A stretch of 57,369 bases of DNA from an uncultured Spartobacteria bacterium. Lineage in GTDB: Bacteria > Verrucomicrobiota > Verrucomicrobiia > Chthoniobacterales > UBA6821. The notes beneath the pieces were generated by a model. That model made no database searches. It worked only from the letters and a program-made list of their open reading frames with translations, and had not been told where the DNA came from. Position numbers and translations under genes: made by a program. This document shows positions 45,128 through 54,705 of the stretch, piece by piece. Where the stretch lies: contig CAIOJL010000004.1 in the NCBI GenBank assembly GCA_903858595.1, positions 1 through 57,369 of the forward strand, read 5' to 3'. How positions within the stretch are numbered: the stretch's first letter is position 1; every line of letters begins with the position of its first letter.

Positions 45128-45583
45128 ATGAACATGACACTGACACGATGGAACCCGATCCGCGAACTTGAGGAGGTACAGTCACGGCTCTCCAGCATTC
45201 TCCCCTTCCCGTCACTACGACACAATGGGGACAAGGAACTGATGACCGTGGCCCAGTGGGCGCCGGCGGTGGATATCATCGAGGATGAGCACGAATATGT
45301 GATCACGGCGGAGTTACCCGAAATCAAGAAGGAAGAGGTCAAGGTGACCGTGGAAAACGGCATCCTGACGATTTCCGGAGAACGAAAATTCGAGAAGGAG
45401 GAGAAGGGAAAGAAGTACCACCGCATCGAGCGCTCCTACGGCAGCTTCCTGAGGAGCTTCGATCTGCCGGATGATGCTGATGCAGGCAAGGTCGACGCCA
45501 AGTTCAGTGATGGTACACTGAAGGTGCATGTCATCAAGAGCGAGAAGGCCCGTCCGAAACAGATCGAGATCAAGGCTTCCTGA
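45128..45583 (+). CDS. Hsp20 small heat-shock protein
   Basis: ATP-independent chaperone of the alpha-crystallin/Hsp20 family, 151 residues, cytosolic, forming large oligomers that hold unfolded proteins. The N-terminal arm has the MTLTRWNPIRELEE opening typical of bacterial class A Hsp20. The alpha-crystallin domain (about 45-140) has WAPAVDIIEDEHEY, AELPEIKKEEVKV, ENGILTISGER and, near the end, DGTLKVHVIKSE with the VHV/IxI-type edge. Start ATG 45128; an in-frame ATG lies two codons later. No CIRCE element was found in the 204-base gap upstream. Confidence 0.93.
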   Translation: MNMTLTRWNPIRELEEVQSRLSSILPFPSLRHNGDKELMTVAQWAPAVDIIEDEHEYVITAELPEIKKEEVKVTVENGILTISGERKFEKEEKGKKYHRIERSYGSFLRSFDLPDDADAGKVDAKFSDGTLKVHVIKSEKARPKQIEIKAS

Positions 45584-45607
45584 TCACGGCTCAACACTAA
45601 TGACTGG

Positions 45608-45644
45608 AATGATCCGGAGCGGGAATCCCCCCTCCGGGATCATT
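45608..45644. terminator. hairpin between convergent hsp20 and glycoside-hydrolase-like genes
   Basis: AATGATCCGGA at 45608-45618 pairs with TCCGGGATCATT at 45633-45644 with one bulged G. It lies between two convergent stops and could end both transcripts. The following T-run is weak on either side. Confidence 0.5.
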
Positions 45645-45648
45645 TGGA

Positions 45649-47751
45649 TTACTGGGATCGCAGAATGGAGAGAGACCAGGCAGGAAGTGTGAAACACTGA
45701 TTGTCCGAGATCGCGCTTGTGATCGTGCTCTGGGAAGGAAGTAGATTGCGAGTCGGATGCCCCGTGGGGCCGTCGGCTTGCCAGTAATATTGATCGGCAG
45801 CATAAGTCACGAGTCGTGCTGAACCTGCCCAGGGATTCCTTCCCCGGATAAGGAGATGAACAGGGTGCGTCGAATCTTTGTTGATCAGTAGCAAGGACCA
45901 CTTGTTATCGGGGCGCTTGAGTGCAAAGGCACTCAGTAGATCCTTTGTTTTCTTGCCGGAAAGATGAACGGGGAAGCTCTGATGCATCCCTCCCTGGGCA
46001 GCTAACCATTCCCTGTTCATCATCTTCAGGGCTTGGTACGTGGCAACGGGCGCTATCCCGTCCTTGTCTTCCAGCAGCATGAGCTGGTTGCCCCAGGAGC
46101 CGCTGCTGCCATCGAGTTTGTTCGGCTCATAGCCGTAGTAGTAGAAGGCATCCCCTCCCCCACAGAGGAACTGAGCAGGCGTCTCAACATTCAGAAGGCC
46201 ACCACCGAGATCGACCTCTTGGCGGCAGGGGAAGACAGAGTAGTTGCTCTCACCGATCACAAGCGGCAGATGAAAACAGCGTAGAGATCGCATCGTCCGC
46301 GAGAGCATCCCCGAGGCCTTCGGAACCTGCATAGACTCCTTTCCGACGATATCACCCACCTCGTCGAAGGGATAGCACTCGAAGGAGAGGAAGCGGAAAT
46401 CGCGTGACTGATTCCGCCGCTTGAGCTCCCCAAAAAAATCCCGAATCCACCAGCGCTTGTCGAAGCGATAGGTCTGGTCATCACCCGATTCGACATCCAG
46501 CGTGACAAAGCTCGGACCTCCCATCACGGCATCCGGCACGACTTTTCTAACTTCACGGCTGACCTGGGCATAGAGCGCCCCGAAATCCTTCGGGTCGATC
46601 CGCTGGCCGTCGGGTTCCTCGCCGAGTTCATAGCGACTGACAGGATAACTCGAGCGCTGAACATAGGCGGCCAACCCCGCGGCATTCTCTGGGGTGTCGT
46701 AGAGCGCTGGTAATGCCAGCATCAGGGGTAGCCCTCTGGTGATGCCGCATCGGGCCAGAAGATCAATCCCTGCTTGCTCAACCTTTGGATCACGATCGCA
46801 GGCTCGATGCCATGGGTCGGTCGAGGATGCGTAGGTGATGGTCTGCTTCTTGTCCGGGCTGTGAATCACATGATCATCAAAATAGAACTGCGAGGCCTCA
46901 CCCGCACTGATCTCACGAATGGCATAGCCCAGATGATCACGGGGATCCGTCGCTCTCGGCATCGCAGTTCCTGAACCCCCCGTCATCCAGACCCTGAGAT
47001 AACGTGCCTTCACGGCATGCTTCGCCAACTTCAGGAACTGATCCCCTCCTTTTCCGGTGTTAACCTCCCCCTTCGGAAAAGTGCGCCAGACAGGGAAAAG
47101 AATGTTTCCCGGGTGTCCTCCGAAATAGACACGCCCCTTGGTTGCATACTCGACACGGAAGCTCGTGGCGTAGGGCTCGGCCCACAGGATATCGATTGCA
47201 TTTACAGGAACCGGCTTCCCGAAATCCAGAACCACCCACTGAGGATGACGGGAATCAGGCTCCCCAGTGTAAGGTTGGCAGAGGTAAGGATTGCTCTTCC
47301 AGAAGGTCTTAAGATTACCGTCGTCGAACCGCGAATAGCCGTCGTCGTTGGCCTCATCGAGCGTATCACCTCGTCGTGGCAGCTTATAACCGTAGGAAAG
47401 CCGGATGGAATAAGACGGATCGGGTTTGGCATCGGAGGTCCAATAGCCCTGATGATGATTCGAATCACTCCATCTTCCCCTCGGATTCCAGTGCCAGGCC
47501 TCGACCGCTAACTCGGTCCGTAATCTCACCGAAATCGGGCCCAATCCAGCTCCCAGCATCTGCTTCACACTCTCCGGCGAGAGCATTCTCTGACAATCGC
47601 CCTGCTCGTGCCCATCAATCCCGGCGCCAAAGGCCTTGCAAGGGTCAAAGCTCGCTGTCGGGTGCTTGGTATCGATCGAGAGCGTTACCTCCCTTGGCTG
47701 TTCGGCGGAACAAAGCACCCCACCGAGGCAGAAGAAGAGCAGAATGAATTT
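45649..47751 (-). CDS. exported glycoside-hydrolase-like protein with discoidin-type insertion
   Basis: About 700 residues from GTG 47751, which gives a clean signal peptide (MKFILLFFCLGGVLCSA, cleavage before EQP). The frame stays open to ATG 47844, but that start lies inside the presumed nrdB terminator. The main body looks like a TIM-barrel glycosidase of the GH39/GH79/GH30 kind: the acid/base Glu is probably in ELGEEPDG and the nucleophile in VIGESNYS, and FLSFECYPFD is also typical. Between them and the N-terminus a discoidin (F5/8C-like) segment is inserted at about 140-290 (DGNLKTFWKSNP, HPQWVVLDFGKPVPVNAI, YLRVWMTGG). A beta-rich C-terminal part follows. Probably a periplasmic or secreted polysaccharide-degrading enzyme; the exact family and substrate are uncertain. 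Confidence 0.6.
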   Translation of the reverse strand, partial: KFILLFFCLGGVLCSAEQPREVTLSIDTKHPTASFDPCKAFGAGIDGHEQGDCQRMLSPESVKQMLGAGLGPISVRLRTELAVEAWHWNPRGRWSDSNHHQGYWTSDAKPDPSYSIRLSYGYKLPRRGDTLDEANDDGYSRFDDGNLKTFWKSNPYLCQPYTGEPDSRHPQWVVLDFGKPVPVNAIDILWAEPYATSFRVEYATKGRVYFGGHPGNILFPVWRTFPKGEVNTGKGGDQFLKLAKHAVKARYLRVWMTGGSGTAMPRATDPRDHLGYAIREISAGEASQFYFDDHVIHSPDKKQTITYASSTDPWHRACDRDPKVEQAGIDLLARCGITRGLPLMLALPALYDTPENAAGLAAYVQRSSYPVSRYELGEEPDGQRIDPKDFGALYAQVSREVRKVVPDAVMGGPSFVTLDVESGDDQTYRFDKRWWIRDFFGELKRRNQSRDFRFLSFECYPFDEVGDIVGKESMQVPKASGMLSRTMRSLRCFHLPLVIGESNYSVFPCRQEVDLGGGLLNVETPAQFLCGGGDAFYYYGYEPNKLDGSSGSWGNQLMLLEDKDGIAPVATYQALKMMNREWLAAQGGMHQSFPVHLSGKKTKDLLSAFALKRPDNKWSLLLINKDSTHPVHLLIRGRNPWAGSARLVTYAADQYYWQADGPTGHPTRNLLPSQSTITSAISDNQCFTLPAWSLSILRSQ

Positions 47752-47833
47752 CACAGGGATGAAGGGAATCAAAGGGACATTCAAAAAAACTTCCTCCCTT
47801 CTGCACGAACAGCCTAAACCCCTAAAACAGGAA

Positions 47834-47862
47834 CAGCCCCGCAACTTTTCGGTTGCAGGCTG
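47834..47862 (-). terminator. terminator after nrdB
   Basis: Minus-strand hairpin CAGCC-GCAAC paired with GTTGC-GGCTG (two bulged positions), followed by TTCCTGTTTT. A second strong hairpin (GGATTTCCC-CCAC-GGGAAATCC, 47872-47893) stands just before it. Together they lie 46-105 bases after the nrdB stop. Confidence 0.6.
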
Positions 47863-47938
47863 CCTCTGGGTGGATTTCCCCCACGGGAAATCCCATGGGG
47901 GTCTCGGGGAGGAAATCCTGAATTAGTTTAGTGACGAC

Positions 47939-49000
47939 TTACCACTCGAGAGAGCTGGCGTTCTGGTAGGCGGTAACCTTGGTCTCGAAGAAGTTCGCCT
48001 CCTTGGAGAGGTCGGCCACCTCGCTCATCCAGGGGAACGGATTCTGACTTCCGAACTCCTGGGGCATATTGAGTCGGTCAAAGCGGCGGTCGGCGATGTA
48101 CTGAACATACTCGCGGAAGAGGCCGGCATTCAGTCCTAGGATGCCTCGGGGCATGCAATCCTGAGCATAGGCAATCTCGAGTTCGACGGCCTTCAGAATC
48201 ATGGTGCGCACTTCACCCTCGAGCTCCGGGGTCCAGGCCTCGGGGTTCTCCTCGCGGATACCGTTGATGAGGTCGATACCGAAGTTCAGGTGGATCGACT
48301 CGTCGCGCATGATGTATTCGAACTGCTGGCCGATGCCGACCATCTTGTTCTGCCTCTTGAAGGAGAGGAGCATCACGAAGCCGCTGTAGAAGAAGATTCC
48401 CTCCATAATGACATAGAAGCCGACTAGGTTCTTGAGGAAGGTCTGGAGTCCCTCAGTGGTCTCGGTGGAGAACCCATCCTCCATAATGGAGGCGGTAAGG
48501 CTCATCTCGAAGGCATCCTTCTCATTAATGGAATTCACCTCATGGTACATGTTGAAGACCTCGCGCTGGTCCAGCGAAAGACTCTCGACGATATACTGGA
48601 AGGTGTGCGTGTGAATCGCCTCTTCGAAGCCCTGACGAAGCATATACTGACGGGCCTCGGGATTGGTGACGTGCTTGAAGATCGCGAGCACGATGTTGTT
48701 CCCGACGAGGCTCTCGGCGGTGCTGAAGAAGCCGAGATTCCGCATGATGACCTGGCGCTCGTCGGCCGTGAGCTTGTTGGACTTCCAGAGCTCGATGTCG
48801 CGCTGCATCGGGACCTCATTCGGCATCCAATGATTGGCGCAGCCCTTAGTGTAGTAATCCCAGGCCCAGGTGTACTTCAGGGGCATGAGCTGGTTCACGT
48901 CGACCTGCTTGCAGTTGACCAGGCGTTTCTGATCAGAGTCGATCCGCTTGGTGAGGTCGTGAAAGGTGGCTGGTTGGGTAGTGGAGGAGCAGCAGGACAT
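47939..49000 (-). CDS. nrdB: ribonucleoside-diphosphate reductase beta subunit, class Ic type (Mn/Fe)
   Basis: R2 subunit of 353 residues that supplies the oxidising equivalent for dNTP synthesis. The dimetal ligands are Glu96, Glu127, His130, Glu200, Glu234 and His237. The residue at the radical-Tyr position is Phe134 (EEAIHTHTF), and the first ligand is Glu rather than Asp (STAES). Both are hallmarks of class Ic NrdB, which uses a Mn(IV)/Fe(III) cofactor instead of a tyrosyl radical. All positions equal those of Chlamydia trachomatis R2 (89, 120, 123, 127, 193, 227, 230) plus seven. A Tyr near the C-terminus (VTAYQN) can relay the radical. The N-terminus MSCCSS is unusual. Start ATG 49000. 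It follows nrdA by 124 bases on the same strand. Confidence 0.95.
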   Translation of the reverse strand: MSCCSSTTQPATFHDLTKRIDSDQKRLVNCKQVDVNQLMPLKYTWAWDYYTKGCANHWMPNEVPMQRDIELWKSNKLTADERQVIMRNLGFFSTAESLVGNNIVLAIFKHVTNPEARQYMLRQGFEEAIHTHTFQYIVESLSLDQREVFNMYHEVNSINEKDAFEMSLTASIMEDGFSTETTEGLQTFLKNLVGFYVIMEGIFFYSGFVMLLSFKRQNKMVGIGQQFEYIMRDESIHLNFGIDLINGIREENPEAWTPELEGEVRTMILKAVELEIAYAQDCMPRGILGLNAGLFREYVQYIADRRFDRLNMPQEFGSQNPFPWMSEVADLSKEANFFETKVTAYQNASSLEW

Positions 49001-49124
49001 AATGGTGAGTTCGTTGGTATGGGTTAAGTTATGTGCAGACCGTCGTTTTTTCCAGCGTGGGTGTGTTGTTGGGTTGGTGACGACGGGGTGGGGTGGGGAA
49101 TCTTAAAGGGGTATCGATGTCAAC

Positions 49125-52046
49125 CTATTGACAGGCCTCGCACTCCCCTCCGTTGCGCATCGCCTCGATGCTGCAGGCGGCGGCATCTTCGGCGGTGAAC
49201 TTCTTTTCCTTTCCCCCCGGCTGCGACTGGGATAGGGACTGGGACTGTGATTGAGGCTGATTGACCCAGTTCGGACGGGCCTGACTGGTGCTCTGCTCGA
49301 CCGTGGAAGCTGCTGTGGCACGCAGGTAGTAAGTGGTCTTGAGACCTGTCTCCCAGGCATGGAGATACATGTCGTTGAGTCTCTTACCGCTCGGGGCGGC
49401 GATGTAGAGGTTCAGGGATTGGCCCATGTCGATCCACTTTTGACGACGGCTGGCACACTCGATGTACCAATGTGGCTCGACCTCGAAGGCCGTGCGGTAG
49501 ATTTCGCGGATCTTCTCCGGAATGCGGTCGATGCCGAGGATGGATCCATCCTTGTACTTGAGTTCTTCGAGCATTTTGCGATCCCAGATGCCGAGCGCCT
49601 TGAGATCCTCGACGAGGTAGCTATTGATAACGGTGAATCCGCCGCTCAGGTTTTCCTTGGCAAAGAGGTTCTTGAAAGTTGGTTCGATCGACTGGGAGAC
49701 ACCCGTGATGTTGGAGATTGTGGCGGTCGGGGCGATCGCCATGGTGTTGCTGTTGCGCATGCCATGCTTCTGGACAGCCACGCGAATGACGCTCCAATCG
49801 AGACTGGAGGAGCGATCCATGCTTACGGGCATTCCCCTCTCCTGCTCAAGGAGATCGATCGTGTCGATCGGCAGCAGGTCGCGATCCCACTTCGATCCTT
49901 TGTAGCTCTCGTAGGCCCCACGCTCGGCGGCAAGCTCCGTGGAGGCTAGGATGGCAAAGTAAGAAATCGCCTCCATGCTAGTATCAGCAAAGCTGACAGC
50001 CTCGTTACTAGCGTAGCTGATCTTCAGCTTGTACAGAGCATCCTGGAATCCCATGAGTCCGAGACCGACGGGGCGGTGACGGAGGTTCGCGGTCCGGGCC
50101 TCGGGGGTCGGATAATAGTTGATGTCGATGACGTTATCGAGCATGCGCATGGCCGTGCGGATGGTCTTCTCCAGGAGGGCCAGATCGAGGCCTCTCTCGG
50201 TTACATGAAGAGGGAGCCCGATGGAACCGAGGTTGCAGACAGCCGTCTCCTCGGCTGAGGTGTTCAGCAGGATCTCGGTGCAAAGGTTAGAGCTATGGAC
50301 GACTCCCTGGTGATCCTGCGGGGAGCGGATGTTGGAGGGATCCTTGAAGGTGATCCAGGGATGGCCTGTCTCGAAGACCATGGATAGAATCTTGCGCCAA
50401 ATGGAGGAAGCCTCGATCCGCTTGAAGAGCGGGATCTCGCCGCGGTCTGCCATGGCCTCGTACTCGCAGTACCGCTCCTCGAAGGCGCGGCCGTAGAGAT
50501 CGTGCAGGTCGGAAACGTCGCTCGGACTGAAGAGTGTCCACTGGCCGTTCTCCTTGACCCTCTTCATGAAGAGGTCGGGGATCCAGTTGGCGGTGTTCAT
50601 GTCGTGGGTGCGGCGGCGCTCGTCGCCCACGTTCTTGCGAAGCTCGAGGAAGTCCTCGATGTCAAGGTGCCAGGTCTCTAGGTAGGCGCACATCGCTCCC
50701 TTGCGCTTCCCGCCTTGGTTCACGGCGACGGCGGTGTCATTGGCGACCTTGAGGAAGGGAATGACACCCTGGCTCTCGCCATTGGTACCCTTGATGAGAG
50801 ATCCTGTGGCGCGGACGTTGGTCCAGTCATTGCCGAGTCCTCCTGCCCACTTCGAGAGCTTTGCGTCGTCGCTGATGCACTTGAAGATATGGTCGAGATC
50901 GTCCATCACCGTTGTCAGATAGCAAGAGCTAAGCTGAGGGTGCAGGGTGCCGCTGTTGAAGAGGGTCGGCGTGGAGGAGGTGAAGAGGAAGCTGGAGAGG
51001 AGTTCGTAGAACTCGATCGCCCGCTCGTTCTTCTGCTCCCCCTCATTCATGGCAAGACCGAGGCAGACGCGCATCCAGAAGAACTGGGGTGACTCGAGGC
51101 GGTGGCCGCCGATGTGAATCAGATAACGATCGTAGATGGTTTGCAGCCCCATGTAGTTGAAGAGGAGATCGCGCTCAGGCTTGAGAGCCGCGGCGATCTT
51201 ACCGAGATCATACTCCAGAAGCCCCGGGGCGAGGCGGCCTGCTGCGATCCCCTCCTCGAGGTAGGCTTGGAAGCGGGAAGTATGCGCGATTGTGACATCG
51301 TGGTAGTGCTCGTAGCCGGGAAGGGTCTCGCCGTAGATCACATCCAGAAGAAGACGGGCGGTTACGTAGCCGTAGGCGGGATCCTGCTCGATGCGGGACT
51401 TCGATGCAAAGATCATCGCCTTCTCGATTTCGTCGATGCGGACGCCGTCGTAGAGGCTCCTCATCGTCTCGTCGGCCATCTCGCGGGCCTCACAGCGGTC
51501 CTCGAAGCCGCGGCATGCGCGGATCAGGGTACGGCGGATGCGCTGCGGCTCGAGGATTTCCTTGCTGCCGTCACGAAGGGTTACATGAAGCTCGGCCTGG
51601 ACATGGCCCGAGACATTGCGGTCGCCTCGCAGAGCGCGGGCCTTACGGCGATCCTCACGGTAGATGATGTACCGGCGGGCTACCTGGACGTGTTCCTGCA
51701 CCATGAGGGCCTCTTCCACTGCATCCTGGACACGCTCGATCTCGAGTTCCTCACCGCGGGCGGCTCGGCTGAGCAGGCGTTGAACGACAGCGACCGTCAC
51801 GGAAAGAACGGCAGCCTGATCCTCCGGAGAAAGGGAATAATCGCTGGGAATATCGCGGTCGGCCTTAAAAGCGCTCTCCACGGCAAGTCGGATCCGCTCC
51901 TCGTTGAAGGGTTCGCTGCGGCCGTCGCGCTTGCGGACGATGAATTCGCAACCCTGCAGGGGGTCGACTCCGCTCAGGGAGAGTTGTCCGGAGAGTGGTT
52001 CCATAGATTTAGGAAGAGGTTTTTTGATTTTGGGGAAAAAGTCCAT
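49125..52046 (-). CDS. nrdA: ribonucleoside-diphosphate reductase alpha subunit
   Basis: Catalytic class I subunit, up to 973 residues, reducing all four NDPs in the cytosol. Two ATP-cone regulatory domains stand in series: about 33-130 ([17 protein letters not shown]) and about 150-235 ([17 protein letters not shown]). This gives a longer chain than E. coli NrdA (761), as in Chlamydia. Catalytic residues follow in [22 protein letters not shown], and [17 protein letters not shown] is conserved. The redox Cys pair is in the C-terminal [11 protein letters not shown] 52046 is the longest start, but the -10-like TATAAT and an NrdR box overlap it. ATG 52004 (Met15, MEPLSGQ) may be the true start. 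Operon with nrdB. Confidence 0.95.
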   Translation of the reverse strand: MDFFPKIKKPLPKSMEPLSGQLSLSGVDPLQGCEFIVRKRDGRSEPFNEERIRLAVESAFKADRDIPSDYSLSPEDQAAVLSVTVAVVQRLLSRAARGEELEIERVQDAVEEALMVQEHVQVARRYIIYREDRRKARALRGDRNVSGHVQAELHVTLRDGSKEILEPQRIRRTLIRACRGFEDRCEAREMADETMRSLYDGVRIDEIEKAMIFASKSRIEQDPAYGYVTARLLLDVIYGETLPGYEHYHDVTIAHTSRFQAYLEEGIAAGRLAPGLLEYDLGKIAAALKPERDLLFNYMGLQTIYDRYLIHIGGHRLESPQFFWMRVCLGLAMNEGEQKNERAIEFYELLSSFLFTSSTPTLFNSGTLHPQLSSCYLTTVMDDLDHIFKCISDDAKLSKWAGGLGNDWTNVRATGSLIKGTNGESQGVIPFLKVANDTAVAVNQGGKRKGAMCAYLETWHLDIEDFLELRKNVGDERRRTHDMNTANWIPDLFMKRVKENGQWTLFSPSDVSDLHDLYGRAFEERYCEYEAMADRGEIPLFKRIEASSIWRKILSMVFETGHPWITFKDPSNIRSPQDHQGVVHSSNLCTEILLNTSAEETAVCNLGSIGLPLHVTERGLDLALLEKTIRTAMRMLDNVIDINYYPTPEARTANLRHRPVGLGLMGFQDALYKLKISYASNEAVSFADTSMEAISYFAILASTELAAERGAYESYKGSKWDRDLLPIDTIDLLEQERGMPVSMDRSSSLDWSVIRVAVQKHGMRNSNTMAIAPTATISNITGVSQSIEPTFKNLFAKENLSGGFTVINSYLVEDLKALGIWDRKMLEELKYKDGSILGIDRIPEKIREIYRTAFEVEPHWYIECASRRQKWIDMGQSLNLYIAAPSGKRLNDMYLHAWETGLKTTYYLRATAASTVEQSTSQARPNWVNQPQSQSQSLSQSQPGGKEKKFTAEDAAACSIEAMRNGGECEACQ

Positions 52047-52049
52047 TAT

Positions 52050-52097
52050 ACACTATATGTTGTGTCTCGAGGACTAGATGACCGCAACTTGTAGATT
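52050..52097 (-). promoter_or_regulatory. pair of NrdR boxes in the nrdA promoter
   Basis: Box 1, 52050-52065, reads ACACTATATGTTGTGT, a near-perfect match to the NrdR consensus (ACACWATATATWGTGT). Box 2, 52082-52097 (CCGCAACTTGTAGATT), keeps the core C-A-A and T-A-G positions. The start-to-start distance is 32 bases, about three helical turns, the usual NrdR arrangement. A TATAAT at 52044-52049 (minus strand) adjoins box 1. ATP/dATP-bound NrdR would repress nrdAB here. The nrdR gene is not in the window. Confidence 0.8.
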
Positions 52098-52296
52098 ATG
52101 CAGTGACATCGGGTCAACCAGAATTGCAGAAATCTTTTTCTTTTTCTTTTTTCTCTTTTGAGGGGGTGAAAAAACAGGGTGTGAACCATGATTTTCCTGC
52201 CCCAGAATCATCTCAGCAAGCACAAGAACCTATTGTGAATAACTATAACTTGGAAAAAGATTGCTCCCTTCTGGTCGTTTACGGGGGGGCTGGCCC

Positions 52297-53547
52297 TTAT
52301 TGGCTGCGCGGCAGGAATACCTCGCCGGAAAGCAAAGTAAGGGCCTCTCCGACCAAGAAGAGCGATCCAGTCAATAGAACAGGGGCTTCCGAAGCAGAAT
52401 CATGGTCCAGGAGCTCCTCCAAGGCCTCCCGAAGTGACCCAAAGACCTTGGGAATGGGTTGTGAACAACCGCTGAAGCACTCCCCTGAAGCTATTTTCCA
52501 AGGATCAGCCGATCGCGGAGAGGCTACCGTCACGAGAAAAATCTCCGAAGCCAGCGGCATCAATTTGGAGAGCATCGCCGAGGGATCCTTGTCCGCAAGC
52601 GCCCCAAAGATCAGTCTGCAAGGGCGCTCTCCATATTCCTCCCGCCACGTGATTGCGAGTTGATGGGCCGAATGGGGATTGTGGGCACCATCAAGGATCA
52701 GCTCAGCCCCGTGAATATGAAGCCGCTGAAAGCGGCCGGGCCAGAACACATCACGGAGCCCTCTATCGAGGGCGTCGGCAGAGGGCTCAAATCCAGCCGC
52801 GCGGATCAGGGAAAGAGCCACCGCGGCATTCCAGCGCTGATGAGATCCAGCTAGACCGAGCGGAATGTCCGAGGGAATCGGCGCGGTGACCCACTGGCAG
52901 GGAGCTTCAATCGCCTGTGCTGTCCTTGCAAGAACCTCCGAGACCTCGGGCTCCTGGGGTGCGATGACAACGGGTATGCCTTCCCGGAGGATCCCGGCCT
53001 TCTCCCTCGCAATCTTGCCCAACGTCCCTCCCAGCCACTCCGAGTGATCGAGGGCGACCGGCGTGATCGCGCAAGCAAGCTTGGTGGCGGTGTTGGTGGC
53101 ATCAAGTCGACCGCCGAGTCCCGTTTCCAACACCACAACCTCGCAGTCAGACCGGTTAAAAAGATCGAAGGCAAGGGCCGTCACCAACTCGAAAAACGTC
53201 GGCTGTTCCTCCTCTCTCCACGATTCCGTGATCTCCCGTAACTGCGCGATTCCTTCATCGATCATGGCATCAGTGACATTCTCCCCGTTGATCCGGATCC
53301 GCTCGGAGAACTCCACCAGATGGGGTGAGGTGTAGAGACCGGTATGGATTCCAATGCTCCGGAGCACGGACTCGGCAACGGCGCAAACGGAGCCCTTACC
53401 ATTCGTGCCCGCCACATGGAGACAACGAAGATTCTTCTCGGGATTTCCCAACGCCGAGAGCAAGCGCTCCATCCGATCGAGTCCAGGATGCACACCCCGG
53501 GACTGCGTGGCCATCAGCCAATCGAGGGATGAGGAATCGGAGATCAT
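52297..53547 (-). CDS. folC: bifunctional folylpolyglutamate synthase / dihydrofolate synthase
   Basis: Mur-ligase-family enzyme of 416 residues that adds glutamate to dihydropteroate and folates. The P-loop is HVAGTNGKGSVCA near residue 45. YTSPHLVEFSERIRING is the folate/omega-loop region. The Mg-binding and ATP regions LETGLGGRLDATN and ITPVALDHSEWLGGT are conserved, and LILDGAHNPHS opens the C-terminal domain. Start ATG 53547, no Shine-Dalgarno. It lies 140 bases after accD on the same strand, the accD-folC order found in many bacteria. It supplies polyglutamylated folate, the cofactor used by the SHMT in this window. Confidence 0.94.
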   Translation of the reverse strand: MISDSSSLDWLMATQSRGVHPGLDRMERLLSALGNPEKNLRCLHVAGTNGKGSVCAVAESVLRSIGIHTGLYTSPHLVEFSERIRINGENVTDAMIDEGIAQLREITESWREEEQPTFFELVTALAFDLFNRSDCEVVVLETGLGGRLDATNTATKLACAITPVALDHSEWLGGTLGKIAREKAGILREGIPVVIAPQEPEVSEVLARTAQAIEAPCQWVTAPIPSDIPLGLAGSHQRWNAAVALSLIRAAGFEPSADALDRGLRDVFWPGRFQRLHIHGAELILDGAHNPHSAHQLAITWREEYGERPCRLIFGALADKDPSAMLSKLMPLASEIFLVTVASPRSADPWKIASGECFSGCSQPIPKVFGSLREALEELLDHDSASEAPVLLTGSLFLVGEALTLLSGEVFLPRSQ

Positions 53548-53687
53548 CTAAATGAAAAGAAACTCACAGGGCTAAAGGGGAAGAAGGAGATTTTTCGAAA
53601 ACATCTGCATTCCAGATCCCTTTGATCCCCTTTATCCCTATGAAAAACTCGTTACACCTTGATCTCTGTGGGGATTCCCACGCCTCC

Positions 53688-54530
53688 TTACTTTCCCATC
53701 AGGTTCGCAATGATCGTGATGATGGTCTCCCTCATTCGAGAACGAGGCACGATCTCATCGATCAGGCCATGCTCAAGCAAGAACTCGGCGGTCTGGAATC
53801 CCTCGGGTAATTCCTGATGGGTGGTCTCGCGGATCACGCGTGGACCGGCGAAGCCGATCATGGCCCTCGGTTCCGCCAGGGCGATATCACCGAGCGTGGC
53901 GAAGCTGGCCATGACGCCGGCCGTTGTCGGATTCGTCAGGACGGCGATGTAGGGAAGACCCGCCTCGCTGTGGCGGGCTAGGGCGCCGCTGGTCTTGGCC
54001 ATCTGCATGAGGGAGAGCATCCCCTCGTACATACGGGCACCTCCCGAGGCACAGACGATGATCACGGGACGCTTGGCCTTCGTGGAGGCCTCGATGATGC
54101 GGGTGATCTTCTCACCGACTACCGAGCCCATGGTGGCAGCCAGGAAGGAGAAATCCATAACGGCCAATCCGACGGGATGACCTCCCATCACCCCAGAACC
54201 GGTAATCACGGCATCGACGAGTCCGGTCTTCTCCCGATAAGTCTTGAGTCGATCCTCGTAGGTGGCGACTCCTCTGAATCCGAGCGGATCCACCGATGAC
54301 ATCGCGGCATCCGTCTCCTCGAAGGTCCCCTCGTCAACCAGTGTGGAGATCCGCTCTTGCCCCCCCATGGCGAAGTGATGGCCGCATTTGGGGCAGACAC
54401 GCAGATTTTCCTCAACCGCGAGATGATGGACCATCTCGGAACATCCGGGGCACTTTGTCCAGAGACCTTCGGGCATTTCGCGCCGCTTTTTCCCCGAAAA
54501 CTTAAGCGACGGCTTTTTGAACATGGTCAT
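53688..54530 (-). CDS. accD: acetyl-CoA carboxylase carboxyltransferase subunit beta
   Basis: Beta subunit of the carboxyltransferase that makes malonyl-CoA for fatty-acid synthesis, 280 residues, cytosolic. The N-terminal four-Cys zinc ribbon is complete (CPGC and CPKC, about 28-52). The crotonase-like domain includes MDFSFLAATMGSVVGEKI, CASGGARMYEGMLSLMQMAK and TNPTTAGVMASFA, with an oxyanion-hole Gly pair. Start ATG 54530 (another in-frame ATG two codons later). It precedes folC. Confidence 0.96.
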   Translation of the reverse strand: MTMFKKPSLKFSGKKRREMPEGLWTKCPGCSEMVHHLAVEENLRVCPKCGHHFAMGGQERISTLVDEGTFEETDAAMSSVDPLGFRGVATYEDRLKTYREKTGLVDAVITGSGVMGGHPVGLAVMDFSFLAATMGSVVGEKITRIIEASTKAKRPVIIVCASGGARMYEGMLSLMQMAKTSGALARHSEAGLPYIAVLTNPTTAGVMASFATLGDIALAEPRAMIGFAGPRVIRETTHQELPEGFQTAEFLLEHGLIDEIVPRSRMRETIITIIANLMGK

Positions 54531-54705
54531 GGGTTACAATTCTGCAACAAATCTGCCGTGGATGGAAAGCCTGATGGGGGGAATCGGTTCTAGGAGATAG
54601 GTTATAGGGGGAGAATGGAAAGGCGTGGGGCGTGGAAAGAAGAGATCCGTGCCAAATCCAGTTTACCCCATCACCTATGTCCTATTGCCCATTGCTCATT
54701 GCCGA

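Noticed and set aside
52103-52663. 186-residue plus-strand frame before and over the folC 3' end
   Set aside because: Most of it is antisense to folC; the remainder is the low-complexity T/C-rich gap upstream of nrdA.
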